From Glandiceps talaboti (taxonomy: Eukaryota > Hemichordata > Enteropneusta > Spengelidae), in assembly GCF_964340395.1 (NCBI RefSeq), contig NC_135564.1, forward strand, positions 9,147,361 through 9,211,360: a DNA stretch of 64,000 bases, in the 5' to 3' direction. Below are positions 54,525 to 64,000 of this stretch, piece by piece. A program made the translations under genes and the position numbers. Position 1 is the first letter of the stretch; every line of letters begins with the position of its first letter. Below the pieces are notes generated by a model. The model searched no databases. It was not told where the DNA came from and worked only from the letters and a program-made list of their open reading frames with translations.

Positions 54525-57500
54525 GCAATTCCAGTTTTTTTACAATTTCTGTAACAAAAAAAGACATTTACCCTTTGTAGTGAGCCTGTAAGCGTTGTTT
54601 TACCTACACCACCATGACCACACATGTATAATTTAATAACATCAACTGGCTGTTGCATTTGTTTCATTAATTTATCATATTTTCTTTCCTGTAGGTACAA
54701 AAAATATGATCGAGGAAAACATGCACATTCGTGATATTCCTCAGAACTGGATATATGCATTACCGTTTGGAGTTAATATATTCATTATAGCTTAGGATAA
54801 ACAGACTTATAAATCACATTTAAGAAAAAATATTTACTACTTTTTGAAGAGTGCAGATGGAAAATCATTCAAATTTCACATACATTTTATGCAGATGGCA
54901 TAAAGTATATAGTGCTATATAGTATTACATTACATTACATTACATTACATTACATACCATATTATTTCATATGATGTATTCGTATTCCATACATAAAAAG
55001 TTACTGGAATAAAAAAGGCTTGCCTTTACAATTAACTGCAAATTTTTGTGCAAATAATCAATAAATCTCAGCTGCTTTGACAACTAGTGGTCTTTTGGTA
55101 TCTTTTTTTTGTAAAAAAAAACCTCATCTAACTTATTCATAACATATTTAAAATATGGACATCAGACTACTTTACATTATTCATAATAATGAACATAAAT
55201 ATTACTATGTCTATTTCTAAATGACAAATACCTTTGTCAAAGTTTTCAAATATGTTATATATCCACTACCTTCATGACAAAATAACAAAATGCAAAACAT
55301 GGACAAAAATCCTGACATTCTGGAGGTCTTTTGTCTCACTAATGAACTGTGTTTTTGTTCAGACTGAGACTTGAAACATAGTGATTTAAGTGACTTACAC
55401 TTATGATTTTGGAAAGTAAATTCATAATTCGCTTGTAATGAGCTTTGACTATGCTATGATTTGATCTTCTGTATTTGTTTGTTGCCAATTCTAAAGGAGT
55501 TCTTCCATCCTGAAAGATAACAATATGAAAAAAGTGATATACAAATGAATTAAAAGCAAATAACACATACAAAAGAAGATTTTCACAAAACAATGATTAA
55601 GATGTCCATCTTCATTAATTAACTTTATTACACAACTTTAGCTTCAGCAGGTGCATTGTAAAACAAGAAAAATACAGAACACTAATATCAACAAATTTAC
55701 TTTTAAAACAGTAACACTACAAAACATTCACTGAAAGTTGAATAATGAAATTATAATTTTTTTTTCAAATATCTGCCTTGGGTGAGAGTGCTTAATTGGT
55801 ATTATCTCCAACAAACACAACAAGGTTAATCCTGATTTGCCATTAAATATATCTCCTACAAACACAACCTGATTGGCTGTTATAATGTGATCCAGATATA
55901 AGATTCATTCTAATTGGATAATCAAACATAACTCAAAAATCTCACCAAATATGATATTCTCTCACATTTGGTCATTTGGCGAGCAGGCATTGGAAACACT
56001 GAACTATAAACATGACAAATTCTAAAGATTTCGTAGTTTTTGGGACCAATTTCAATAAAAATATTGGATTAGTACATACTAGATACTTGGTATCCAAACT
56101 CACCTTATTCTTACAGGTTATATCAACACCTTCATCAATCAATAATTGTGTAATTTTCATGACATCTTCAGTTTGTTTCTTCACTTCCTCATAGTATACG
56201 CCAGTGTTAAGCACAAATGCCACTGCAAGGAATAGCGCATTTTCTCCATTCTATTGAATATTAAGAAATATTAAGATTCTTTATTAAGTATCTTTGTCAG
56301 TGAACAAGTTCATACTGTTGTTGTACATGCAAAAAAAAGACTGGATCAAAAAACTATTATCTTTCTTTGAATTTGATCTAACTAAGACTCGCTCTCAATA
56401 AACAGAGCTTTATTTTTCTTGGACACATCAAAAAATTGGTGTGTCATGGCTGGTGATGTAAAGCTGTTGTTTACAATGATACAATGATGTACTCTGTAAG
56501 ATACAATGTTGTACCACTCTATCATCCAGCACTCACATCAAGATATCTAATGAACACACATGACATATCTTAATCTACATCCAATGATCTCATTTAAATA
56601 TTCATAATACACATGTACACTTATAAGTTGTCAATCATATATATATATAGGTAGCAATTATACAAAGAGCACCCTGGAGTCAGAGCATTTTACTGCGTTA
56701 AAATTTCTTACACTGTATACCTTCAATGCCTTTATATTGGCTTTTCTTTCTCCAAGTTCAGGATTTAGTAGTGCTTGACAAACTTGATAATTGCCCTTCT
56801 TTACTGCAAGGAGAAGTGCTGTCATATTTCCCTACAAAAATAAAGACAATTTGAATGAAAGTAAGTTTCAAAGTGAGTTTTAAAGGGCCAAATATGTTTC
56901 AATCCCAGGTCATCACATTACCTATTATCTCATCAATAAAGCAATAAGGCCTACGTTATAGGATCATTCTTGTGTTCTGGACAACTTTATTTCAAATCTA
57001 GATTTTAATCCTAATGCAAAGTGCTCTACTCAACACATTCTGCTATTGAACTTAACAGTTCAAGGTTTAGGAAAATACAGTGAAGCACTACCAACAAGTA
57101 TAGTTTTGACATTGTACCAAAAATCAGTTATTTAGATTAAATGAATTACAAAGGTTAATTCAAAATCACTTCACCTTTCTAGCATATAGAGCTTTCAATC
57201 TGCTTTGTTTGATGCTAAGTTTGGTGAAATGAATTACGAAGGGTAAACTCAGTTCAACTATCTAGCATATAGCGTTTTCAATCTGTTTTGTTTGATGCCA
57301 GACACTAGTATAACCCCCAAGAGATGGGGGCACCAAGCCACCTATTTATAATTGGCAGATAATACCGCCACCTAGAGGTCAGCTGTATGTATGGAACGAG
57401 TCATTGAGGATCATCAACTAAGACAGACTGAAAAGCTTGATGGTTTAGTCAGTGATTATTTCAGCATACCTTATTGACTGCATTCAGGTCTGCTCCATTC

Positions 57501-59636
57501 TCAACTAATATATTTACAACATTGGAAATCTTTGTAGCTGGAGTGGTGTGGAATTGAACTATCAAAAACAAAGAAAATATTAATTACAGCAAATTACATC
57601 ACAAAAGGAGTATAACAATAAATGTCCATGATTCACATATGACATGCATTCAATACTAATAATTAATAATTAACTAAATGAAAATACTTTTCCTGAAATG
57701 TCAAATTTATGAAATTTATTCATTTGGACTGAGAACATCCAATTTACTGTGCTGGTTCTATTCTTCCCCTGGCACTGGGTCTGACAGCTAGCCCAAATAC
57801 ATATACCGGTAATGTACTGTAAACCTAGATATTTTTGCCACCGGAAAGTTTTAAAATCTTCAGCTAGTTCTCACATTGTGTGCATACAAAAATGATTACG
57901 TCATCTTTATTTTTTTCAAATTCCAAATTCAAACAAAGCCATCCACTCACACAGTCATCAACGTCATGTTTGGTTAGTCTGGAGGCTAGCTATGGCTTTG
58001 AATCCTTCTCTAGAGGAACAAGGAGCTGAGATTATCTATCACAGAATTCTGCACACAGTAATAAATTGAGTGTTTACTGTCAATTCTAACAGTTGAGGTT
58101 TACTCATTTGCATGAACAATTTTGTGGTTCATGACTTCTCATTCCTCTAAGTTTTTCAAAGCCATGGATAGACCTCGATCCAGACTAATAAACAGTAAAA
58201 CTTACAATACTTTTACTGTCAATCTCAGAACCGCTCTGTAATAATTTCACAGTGATATCAACTTGGTTGTATCTAGCAGCCCAATGAAGTGGTATTCGTC
58301 CATGCTGTGGGTGTAATTATCAATTTAATAATTGACATATTGACCAATTGCAACAAATTCGATTGAGAGATATCTAAGTAGAAATTGATGTTGATAATTT
58401 CGCTGGTTAAGACACCAAAACTAGATACTTAGGGGTGAGATCAATAGTTCAATGTAGGATATAAAACTAAATTCTTTTACTTTGGGGTGGGTGGGTTGAG
58501 CCATTTTAGTTCTCATCCTACAAAATAAATTTTACTTTTAATGGATGTTTTGTACCCCTGAATACAAATATTTCTTTAAAAATGTCAAATCGAGAAATGG
58601 AAGAATTTTTGCTTAAGTAAATGTATTGCACTAAAATAAAGTAAAGTGTCCAACAAAGAACTATTTTTCACTCACTACATACTGGCTTTATATTCAAGCC
58701 ACTACATACTGATTTGAAATTGATTGTGTGGTTTCAAGCAATTTTCAATTTTAGTGAATTTAGTTGGCGCGGGGGGGGGGGGGGGGGGGGGGGTCTGAGG
58801 CATTATTAGTATTTTTATCCTACATTGAACGATAACTGGAAGAAGCCAATTTTTTTTATAGGACCTTGTGAAGTCACACTGTTTAATAAAAATTACTGTT
58901 ATGGTTTAGGTTTAGATTAAGCTTAAGACTAGAAGAACAAGAAACTATAGCAAAGGAAATAAACTGATACTACGAAAATTATGAAATAGATATTTACTTT
59001 ATTTCGTTTATTAACATTAGCTCCATTCTTGATCAGCTCTGAAACGACACCTATATGTCCAAATTGACAGGCATGATGCAATACAGAATTTCCATTCTAA
59101 GACATAAAATAAACAAACAACAACATATAAACAATTTGAATCTGAAAGTTGGTCATGCTTATAAAAGTTTTGTGACTCCGTGAATATAGCAATGGGTGCA
59201 TGTTTTAAACAATTCTTCATCTAGGCTTCTCTTAGTCTTTTGACCAAAAATAACATTTGTCTTCCCAATTTGCATATTAACAATGATGTCATCATGTTTT
59301 GAATAAATCTTCATCTACAGACCCTTCCAGACAAATTCACCAAGTAGTTTCTTAGTTTATTCTTTTTCTCACAATTACATTTTGATGCAAATGGTACAAT
59401 CATTTGATTTGAACAATTTCCCAACTCAACACATGCACTTTTAAGTACATTTTGTACCGTCCCCACCAAAGACTGACAATTTCCACACTTCAGATTGTAC
59501 ACACACACACACATATGTACTCACACACACACACACACACACGCACATACATACATACATACATACATACATACATACATACATACAAACACTCCCACAC
59601 ATATATACATACATACATACATACATACATACACAC

Positions 59637-59667
<31 letters not shown>

Positions 59668-61650
59668 GACAGACACTCAGTGTCGCTATACAGACAATCT
59701 GTTTAAAACCAGCTATAGTGAGTGTACAAGGTGACCCTAACCCTATTTACATTTGTTACCATGGTTACTGTGCACACCAACTGATCACATGACTTAAGGG
59801 GTCACCCTAGGTCAGTGTCATAAAACCATTAACATTCTCACTACATCATACATACATTAACAAATTATTTAAGCATGAGTCACTGTATGTATATAGTGAT
59901 ATCAACAGCTGGTTGAATATTAGTGGAAAACATTTCATGATTTTGTTTTAATACTACTCCATGAAAGCAAGCCTAGAATTGATGCTAACAATACATTTTT
60001 AGCCTATATTAGACTGGTTTCAAGGACTCAATTGCTCCAAAGACATCATTTCCAACATGAATCTATAATCACCCCTGATATCAGTACTGTCTGTGTAGAC
60101 ATGTGGAGTCTATAGGAATCCTCTATAAATGTAGTATATTGTGTGTATGTCTCCTTTTATTTATCTCTTTTTAAGACAGGTGTAGTTTAATTACCCCCGC
60201 CCCAAAAAAAAAAGAAAAAAAGAAAAAGAAAAAAAGAAAAAGAAATAAAGAAAAACCAAAAAAGGAACAAAACAAGAAACAAAAACAAACTCCTCATAGG
60301 ATATCAATTGCAGCTGGTGGCCACTGCCCAATGATATATCATATTACATTGTATTGTATTGTATTGTATTGTATTGTATTGTATTGTATTGTATTGTATT
60401 GTATTGTATTGTATTGTATTGTATTGTATCAAATTAAATTTCATTAGATTAGATCTGATTACAGTACTTTATTTGAAAACAACTACAATGATGAATAGGA
60501 CTGTAACAATGTAGCAGGAAGCAGTTGGACTTAGCAGGAAGCAGTTGGACTTATGCTAACAAAAACAAGAGAAGGTATGCATCCTCATAAAAACAGTTTT
60601 GAAATATTGCTAGTTGTTTTGGTAAAATACTGACTCATTACTTTCTCCTGAGCCAAAAGTTATAACAGTAATGAATTATAGTTCCCACGCATGTGTTTGT
60701 TACCTAACACAAATAAAACATCTCCTTCACAAGCTGTATTATTTCTTTGTGAAAAAAACCCCAGGAGGTAATGGTACTTGATTTAGCACAACACCTGGCC
60801 CTGTCAAGTAACTAACTATTGTACTAACAGTACGCCTACTACAAAGGTTAAAGGTCATATTCTGAAGTGTGGTTTCATTTTCTTTAGTCCATGACCTAAT
60901 ACCAGTGGGTGGGTGAATAACAATGTTGGAATTTTCACTGATTAACTTAAATCTATGTGCCATCTTGAAAGAAAATGGTAGAATCTGGAATCATATCGAC
61001 AAAACTGCAGTCACAGGTAAGAGATAAACTACTATAAATTCTGACTGTATATTTACAACTTGAAAAAAGAAGGCTGCAGGGATGGTCTCAACAAAACTAA
61101 ACTTAAAAGGTTTGAGAGTTTTACATCTTTCACTTTCTTCATAGAGTATTAAGTCAGCAAAACTCTAACATACAACTTGATATATGCACAAACAAAGTTG
61201 ACTACCTTATAAATACAGTTTACTAGTCTAGAAGTATGTGACTTAAATTTAAATCCTTCTTCAATATTCGGATTAACATAATACTTAAGATTTGCTGTGT
61301 TGGTGAATTTGTTCAAGTTGAATTTGAAATTGCATCTTAGCTATGTGGAGAAAGATTCAAAGTCATAGATAGCCTCTAGACTCTGACTATAAATACAGTT
61401 GTAATGAAACAAAATCTTGTCGTTCCTTTAGATGTGGAGAAAGATTCAAAGTCATAGATAGCCTCTAGACTCTATAGAGTTGTAATGAAACAAAATGAAA
61501 TAAAGTATAACTTACGGTATCTTCTTTGTTTAGCAATATCAATGTATCTTCCGCTCCTATCGATTGTAACAATAGTTTGATTTCATCTAAGTCACCTGTT
61601 TTCACTGCCTCTAAGAGTTTATCAAAGTTACTGTCTCCGTCACCAGCCAT
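49253..61650 (-). CDS. Ankyrin-Roc-COR-death domain (Roco) protein, DAPK-like without kinase, 13 exons
   Basis: Exons in coding order: 61650-61516, 59096-58998, 58304-58206, 57558-57470, 56831-56721, 56250-56104, 55509-55399, 54688-54572, 54062-53769, 53320-53179, 52434-52271, 51497-51312, 50542-49253; about 995 residues. N-terminal ankyrin repeats occupy exons 1-7 (NGNSVLHHACQFGH, HGRIPLHWAARYNQ, DGRTPLELATNKY). The Roc GTPase follows: P-loop GHGGVGKTT (exon 8), switch-II-like WDYAGQ (exon 9), VASRAD as the G4-like motif (exon 10). Then come COR (LHDIGE|VLYIRKS..., HPDWLCRRIIGPLL) and a DAPK1-like death domain (DYRQSLVNLLEPHQPIG, DQWSRHW, ENLRRILN). Human DAPK1 has kinase-ankyrin-Roc-COR-death; here the start (MAGDGDSNF, with an upstream in-frame stop) leaves no kinase. 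Such proteins are presumed scaffolds in stress or death signalling. Oddities: exon 4 is 89 bp and breaks frame, and the exon-11 donor is triplicated. Confidence 0.88.
50788..51131. mobile_element. TIR element, family R copy 1, in the last Roco intron
   Basis: The left end GGCCTAACAAAAAAAATTGT, then GTGGTTCTG and the right end CAGAACCAAACAATTTG, TTTTTTAGGCC are inverted copies. The interior (CCATATGGTCTCTGTGTTAT, GATGTACAGCCATTACAGAT) matches copy 2 at 61941-62320, which lies in the opposite orientation. About 344 bp. No intact reading frame is shared by both copies. Confidence 0.75.
52150..52291 (-). repeat. Three 45-bp copies of the Roco exon-11 5' splice site
   Basis: On the minus strand the unit is GGAGAGAGGTGATATTACAG followed by GTAAGACAAATATG and TTTGACCAATA. 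The CAG|GTAAGA junction occurs with exon ends at 52271, 52226 and 52181 (period exactly 45). Reading on past the first gives VRQICLTNRREVILQ, past the second VRQICLTNWREVILQ, and past the third a stop. A fourth, degenerate junction (ttgcaagtat) lies at about 52138. Confidence 0.9.
53598..53747. mobile_element. Short palindromic MITE, family P copy 4
   Basis: ATACTATTCCCTAATGTTTT at the left and the inverse at the right (GAATGAAGAATGGGTATT), with GATTTAAGGGGTCTGTCACT and AGTGAAAAAGCCCCTTAGGTC as inner arms. It ends about 20 bp from the donor of Roco exon 9, so it occupies the start of that intron. Confidence 0.7.
54490..54523. repeat. (AAC)n microsatellite
   Basis: About eleven AAC/CAA units, 50 bp after Roco exon 8 (minus strand). 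Confidence 0.95.
54922..54957. repeat. (ATTAC)n microsatellite
   Basis: About seven ATTAC pentanucleotides in the Roco intron between exons 7 and 8. Confidence 0.9.
57974..58188. mobile_element. Foldback/MITE-like element, family S, between Roco exons 3 and 4
   Basis: The left end TTAGTCTGGAGGCTAGCTAT then GGCTTTGAATCC pairs with the right end CAAAGCCATGGATAGACCTC then GATCCAGACTAA. Related single ends occur at about 25998 (AGTCTAGAGGCTATCCGTGG) and, twice, at about 61345 and 61440 (CATAGATAGCCTCTAGACTC). It ends about 18 bp from the donor of exon 3. Confidence 0.65.
58770..58793. repeat. Poly-G run
   Basis: A G homopolymer of over 20 bases following GGCGC, in the Roco intron between exons 2 and 3. 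Confidence 0.95.
59503..59665. repeat. (CA)n / (ACAT)n microsatellite cluster
   Basis: CA runs alternate with (ACAT)n runs in Roco intron 1. Reading frames across it ([16 protein letters not shown]) are artefacts. Confidence 0.97.
60188..60290. repeat. Purine-rich A/G tract
   Basis: About 100 bp almost purely A with scattered G on the + strand, in Roco intron 1. Confidence 0.85.
60344..60428. repeat. (GTATT)n microsatellite
   Basis: About 16 GTATT pentanucleotides in Roco intron 1. Confidence 0.97.
61338..61480. repeat. ~94-bp tandem duplication near Roco exon 1
   Basis: ATGTGGAGAAAGATTCAAAG then TCATAGATAGCCTCTAGACTCT occurs at about 61339 and again at about 61433, each followed by GTTGTAATGAAACAAAAT. 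It lies in intron 1, beginning about 30 bp from the exon-1 donor. Confidence 0.85.
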
Positions 61651-61940
61651 AATATCGTCTCTTATTTCACTTGGTGCTTGGTGTTCCCATCTCACAAATA
61701 ATACATCACTGAAGTGCTAATGGTGATGGTCTGAAACATTAAAAACAACATTGTATGGTATAATACCAGGGTTATATATGAAATAATGAACTTCTGGGAA
61801 AATAATGATTTTTCATTCATGTTTATAAAACTGAGTATAAAAGCAACGGTTTGTACTGTTACACTGCCACTTCATAGTCTTATAGTATATGCACAACAGA
61901 CTATTGAAATATGTATAAATAGTAATGAAATTTCTACTCA

Positions 61941-62320
61941 GGCCAAATAAAAAAGTTGTTTGGTTCCGGTTAACCAACCCCATCTAGTTTTTCATGCCGA
62001 CCCTAAACTTTTTTTACGTGTTCGAGAAAAATAAAATAAAATCGCGAAATCGTGAAGTCGCGCAAGAAATAGTGGATGTGGAAACTGACATCAACTTGAA
62101 AAGACAATATAAAACTGCTCTTTTAATCTGCAATGGCTGTACATCAGATGAGAATAAACCAATAATACAGAGACCATATGGAAAACAATGGAAAACAAAA
62201 CTACCTGAACTAGACACTCACATACGAAAAATTTTTTTTAAAAAGAAATAAAATAAAAAATCTACCTACCCCACCTATTCTAAACTTGAATGTAATCAGA
62301 ACCACAAAAATTTCTTTTAC
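61941..62320. mobile_element. TIR element, family R copy 2
   Basis: Inverted relative to copy 1 at 50788-51131. Shared phrases: TTGTTTGGTTCCGGTTAACC at the left, TGCCGACCCTAAACTTTTTT, GGAAACTGACATCAACTTGA, CTGTACATCAGATGAGAATA, ACAGAGACCATATGGAAAAC, and TGTAATCAGAACCACAAAAA at the right. An ~85-codon frame here is not kept open in copy 1. Confidence 0.72.
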
Positions 62321-63019
62321 GTCTACTCTCAGAGTCAAAATACCTCCTGGAAGCGATCAATCCCAAAGTTTCACCACCATCTTTAGAAGTGTACTGCAAA
62401 TACAATGGACTATTCGTGTCTTATTACAAAGTATTAACCTAGCTAGAGTCAATGGGCATTCATTCTCACATTATATGTAGGTATACTTGAAAAAAATAAT
62501 GAAATAAAAAAGTTTTAAAAATATCAAATAAGTGAATAAAAAATTAAATTTGTATAACATGACTATACATCACTGAAAATAGTGCGTATTTAGTGTCTAG
62601 TCCAATGAAGAAGAAAAAACAACCATACCAATGCTGTAATTGCGCAGTTTCTACTGCTGCTCAAACAATTATATGGCTTGCCATCTTGACAATCTCATTT
62701 TAAGAAGGTCCAACAATCACAGTTCTAAATTTGGAATTTCAAATTTACCAACAGTTGTCATCCTTCATGGTTAAGCTACATGAAGTTTATAACTCACATG
62801 TCTGACTACCTGATTAAGGTTACATGAAGTCAAACAAACATGTTTGTGAATATTAACCAAATCTGCTACCATGACAATCTCATATAGTAAAGTGACCAGA
62901 TAAAGCTGGCTATTAGCAGCTTAAACTAGGTAAAAATAGATGACAGTATTTCTACATAGTAGTGCACTCAATGCGTAGTACAAAGTAGTACGCATGGGGA
63001 ATTCCATATTACTACAATA

Positions 63020-63760
63020 GAACATGAATAAATTTTAAGGTTTATGATGTCATTCTGTTGACATTTGCACGCCCACTTAAGTGTCACTACAACATTCCCT
63101 ATCTGATTACAGTAACTATATGTACAGTTTACTATGGAGAGGGGTGGAATACTATCATAGAATGGTATGTGTCCCCCAAATGTTGAAATGAGTCACTTTT
63201 TTATGAAAGAACGGAACATGAATAAATTTTAAGGGCCATGATGTCATTTTGTTGACATGTGCATGCCCACTACAACATTCCCTATCTGATTACAGTAACA
63301 GTATGTACAGTTTACTATGGAGAGGGGTGGAATACTATCATAGAATGGTATGTGTCCCCCAAATGTTGAAATGAGTCACTTTTTTATGAAAGAACTGAAC
63401 ATGAATAAATTTTAAGGGCCATGATGTCATTTTGTTGACATTTGCATGCCCACTACAACATTCCCTATCTGATTACAGTAACAGTATGTACAGTTTACTA
63501 TGGAGAGGGGTGGAATACTATCATAGAATGGTATGTGTCCCCCAAATGTTGAAATGAGTCACTTTTTTATGAAAGAACTGAACATGAATAAATTTTAAGG
63601 GCCATGATGTCATTTTGTTGACATTTGCATGCCCACTACAACATTCCCTATCTGATTACAGTAACGGTATGTACAGTTTACTATGGAGAGGGGTGGAATA
63701 CTATCATAGAATGGTATGTTTCCCCCAAATGTTGAAATGAGTCACTTTTTTTATGAAATA
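63020..63760. repeat. Four tandem copies of a ~183-194-bp unit
   Basis: GAACATGAATAAATTTTAAG begins at 63020, 63214, 63397 and 63580. Each unit contains GATGTCATTYTGTTGACATT, GCCCACTACAACATTCCCTA, TCTGATTACAGTAACRGTAT, TATGGAGAGGGGTGGAATAC and GTGTCCCCCAAATGTTGAAA. The last three copies are almost identical (period 183), indicating recent expansion; the first has an 11-bp longer form. Confidence 0.93.
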
Positions 63761-64000
63761 TCCATAAACACGGGTCGACTTTCCATTTGAAAATCCCTAA
63801 TTGATAACATTTTCATGATAAATTATTGCATGAAAATGTAGTTTGGTATTGCATACTTATTCAGTTGAATGGAAAAGAACTTGTATAATAAATTTGTAAT
63901 TTACATTTATAAAAGTTGGATTTTTATCGCATACATCTCCAGGCACGAGATTATTTCAACTTCAGGATGAAAGAAAGCATATATAATAATTTATATTTAA

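Larger units (their letters stand above)
61651..64000. other. Upstream region of the Roco gene and window end
   Basis: A probable 5'UTR acceptor (gtttcag on the minus strand, about 61730) suggests an upstream non-coding exon that I cannot place. The region contains family R copy 2 (61941-62320) and a tandem repeat of ~183-bp units (63020-63760). No coding exon is recognised after 61650. Confidence 0.45.

Noticed and set aside
61651-61695. A longer N-terminus for the Roco protein starting at 61695
   Set aside because: That frame begins at a GTG codon with an in-frame TAG shortly upstream; the first ATG is at 61650.
61994-62251. An ~85-codon frame inside TIR element family R copy 2
   Set aside because: The frame is not preserved in copy 1 at 50788-51131, so it is not a conserved protein.

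Overview
This window is nuclear DNA from an animal, most likely an invertebrate bilaterian. The genes have many short coding exons (about 20-300 bp) with ordinary GT-AG splice sites and long AT-rich introns full of microsatellites and small inverted-repeat elements. All six recognisable genes are of animal type. I cannot name the species. A kinase-less relative of DAPK with ankyrin, Roc, COR and death domains would suit an invertebrate deuterostome or a lophotrochozoan, but that is inference. No bacterial genes, CRISPR arrays, rRNA or tRNA genes were recognised.

Layout: (1) 721-3348, + strand: the last three coding exons of a tau/MAP2/MAP4-family gene. It is followed by a 3'UTR region that runs into a 1.2-kb minisatellite with a 24-bp unit. 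(2) 10284-15654, - strand: a complete nine-exon ELAC1-type tRNase Z, with one in-frame TGA in exon 3. (3) 17374-19016, + strand: a two-exon hotdog-fold thioesterase-like gene, head to head with ELAC1 across a CpG-rich stretch. (4) 21986-37949, + strand: UGP2 (UTP-glucose-1-phosphate uridylyltransferase), 14 coding exons, 489 codons plus stop. (5) 41656-47736, + strand: a carbonyl-reductase-1-like SDR, six exons, in which the usual catalytic Ser is replaced. (6) 49253-61650, - strand: a 13-exon ankyrin-Roc-COR-death-domain (Roco) gene related to DAPK1 but without a kinase domain. The genes are unrelated housekeeping or signalling genes and do not form a pathway.

The most striking thing is a recurring pattern. 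In three of the six genes, local tandem duplications lie exactly across exon-intron junctions, so real splice sites are present in several copies. UGP2 exon 4 has a second 3' splice site 66 bp upstream that would add 22 codons in frame. UGP2 exon 12 is preceded by 18 exact 56-bp copies of its own 3' splice site plus the first bases of the exon; ten of these copies have AG changed to CG and eight keep AG. The thioesterase gene has three copies of an acceptor plus exon start. The Roco gene has three 45-bp copies of an exon-11 5' splice site, which would allow in-frame +15 and +30 residue forms. The last UGP2 exon also has its coding 3' end copied just after the stop codon.

The introns and intergenic DNA also hold at least seven kinds of short terminal-inverted-repeat (MITE-like or foldback) elements. 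One is 2.9 kb with a perfect ATAAT flanking direct repeat; another is a G-run-rich family with TAA flanks. None carries a recognisable transposase.
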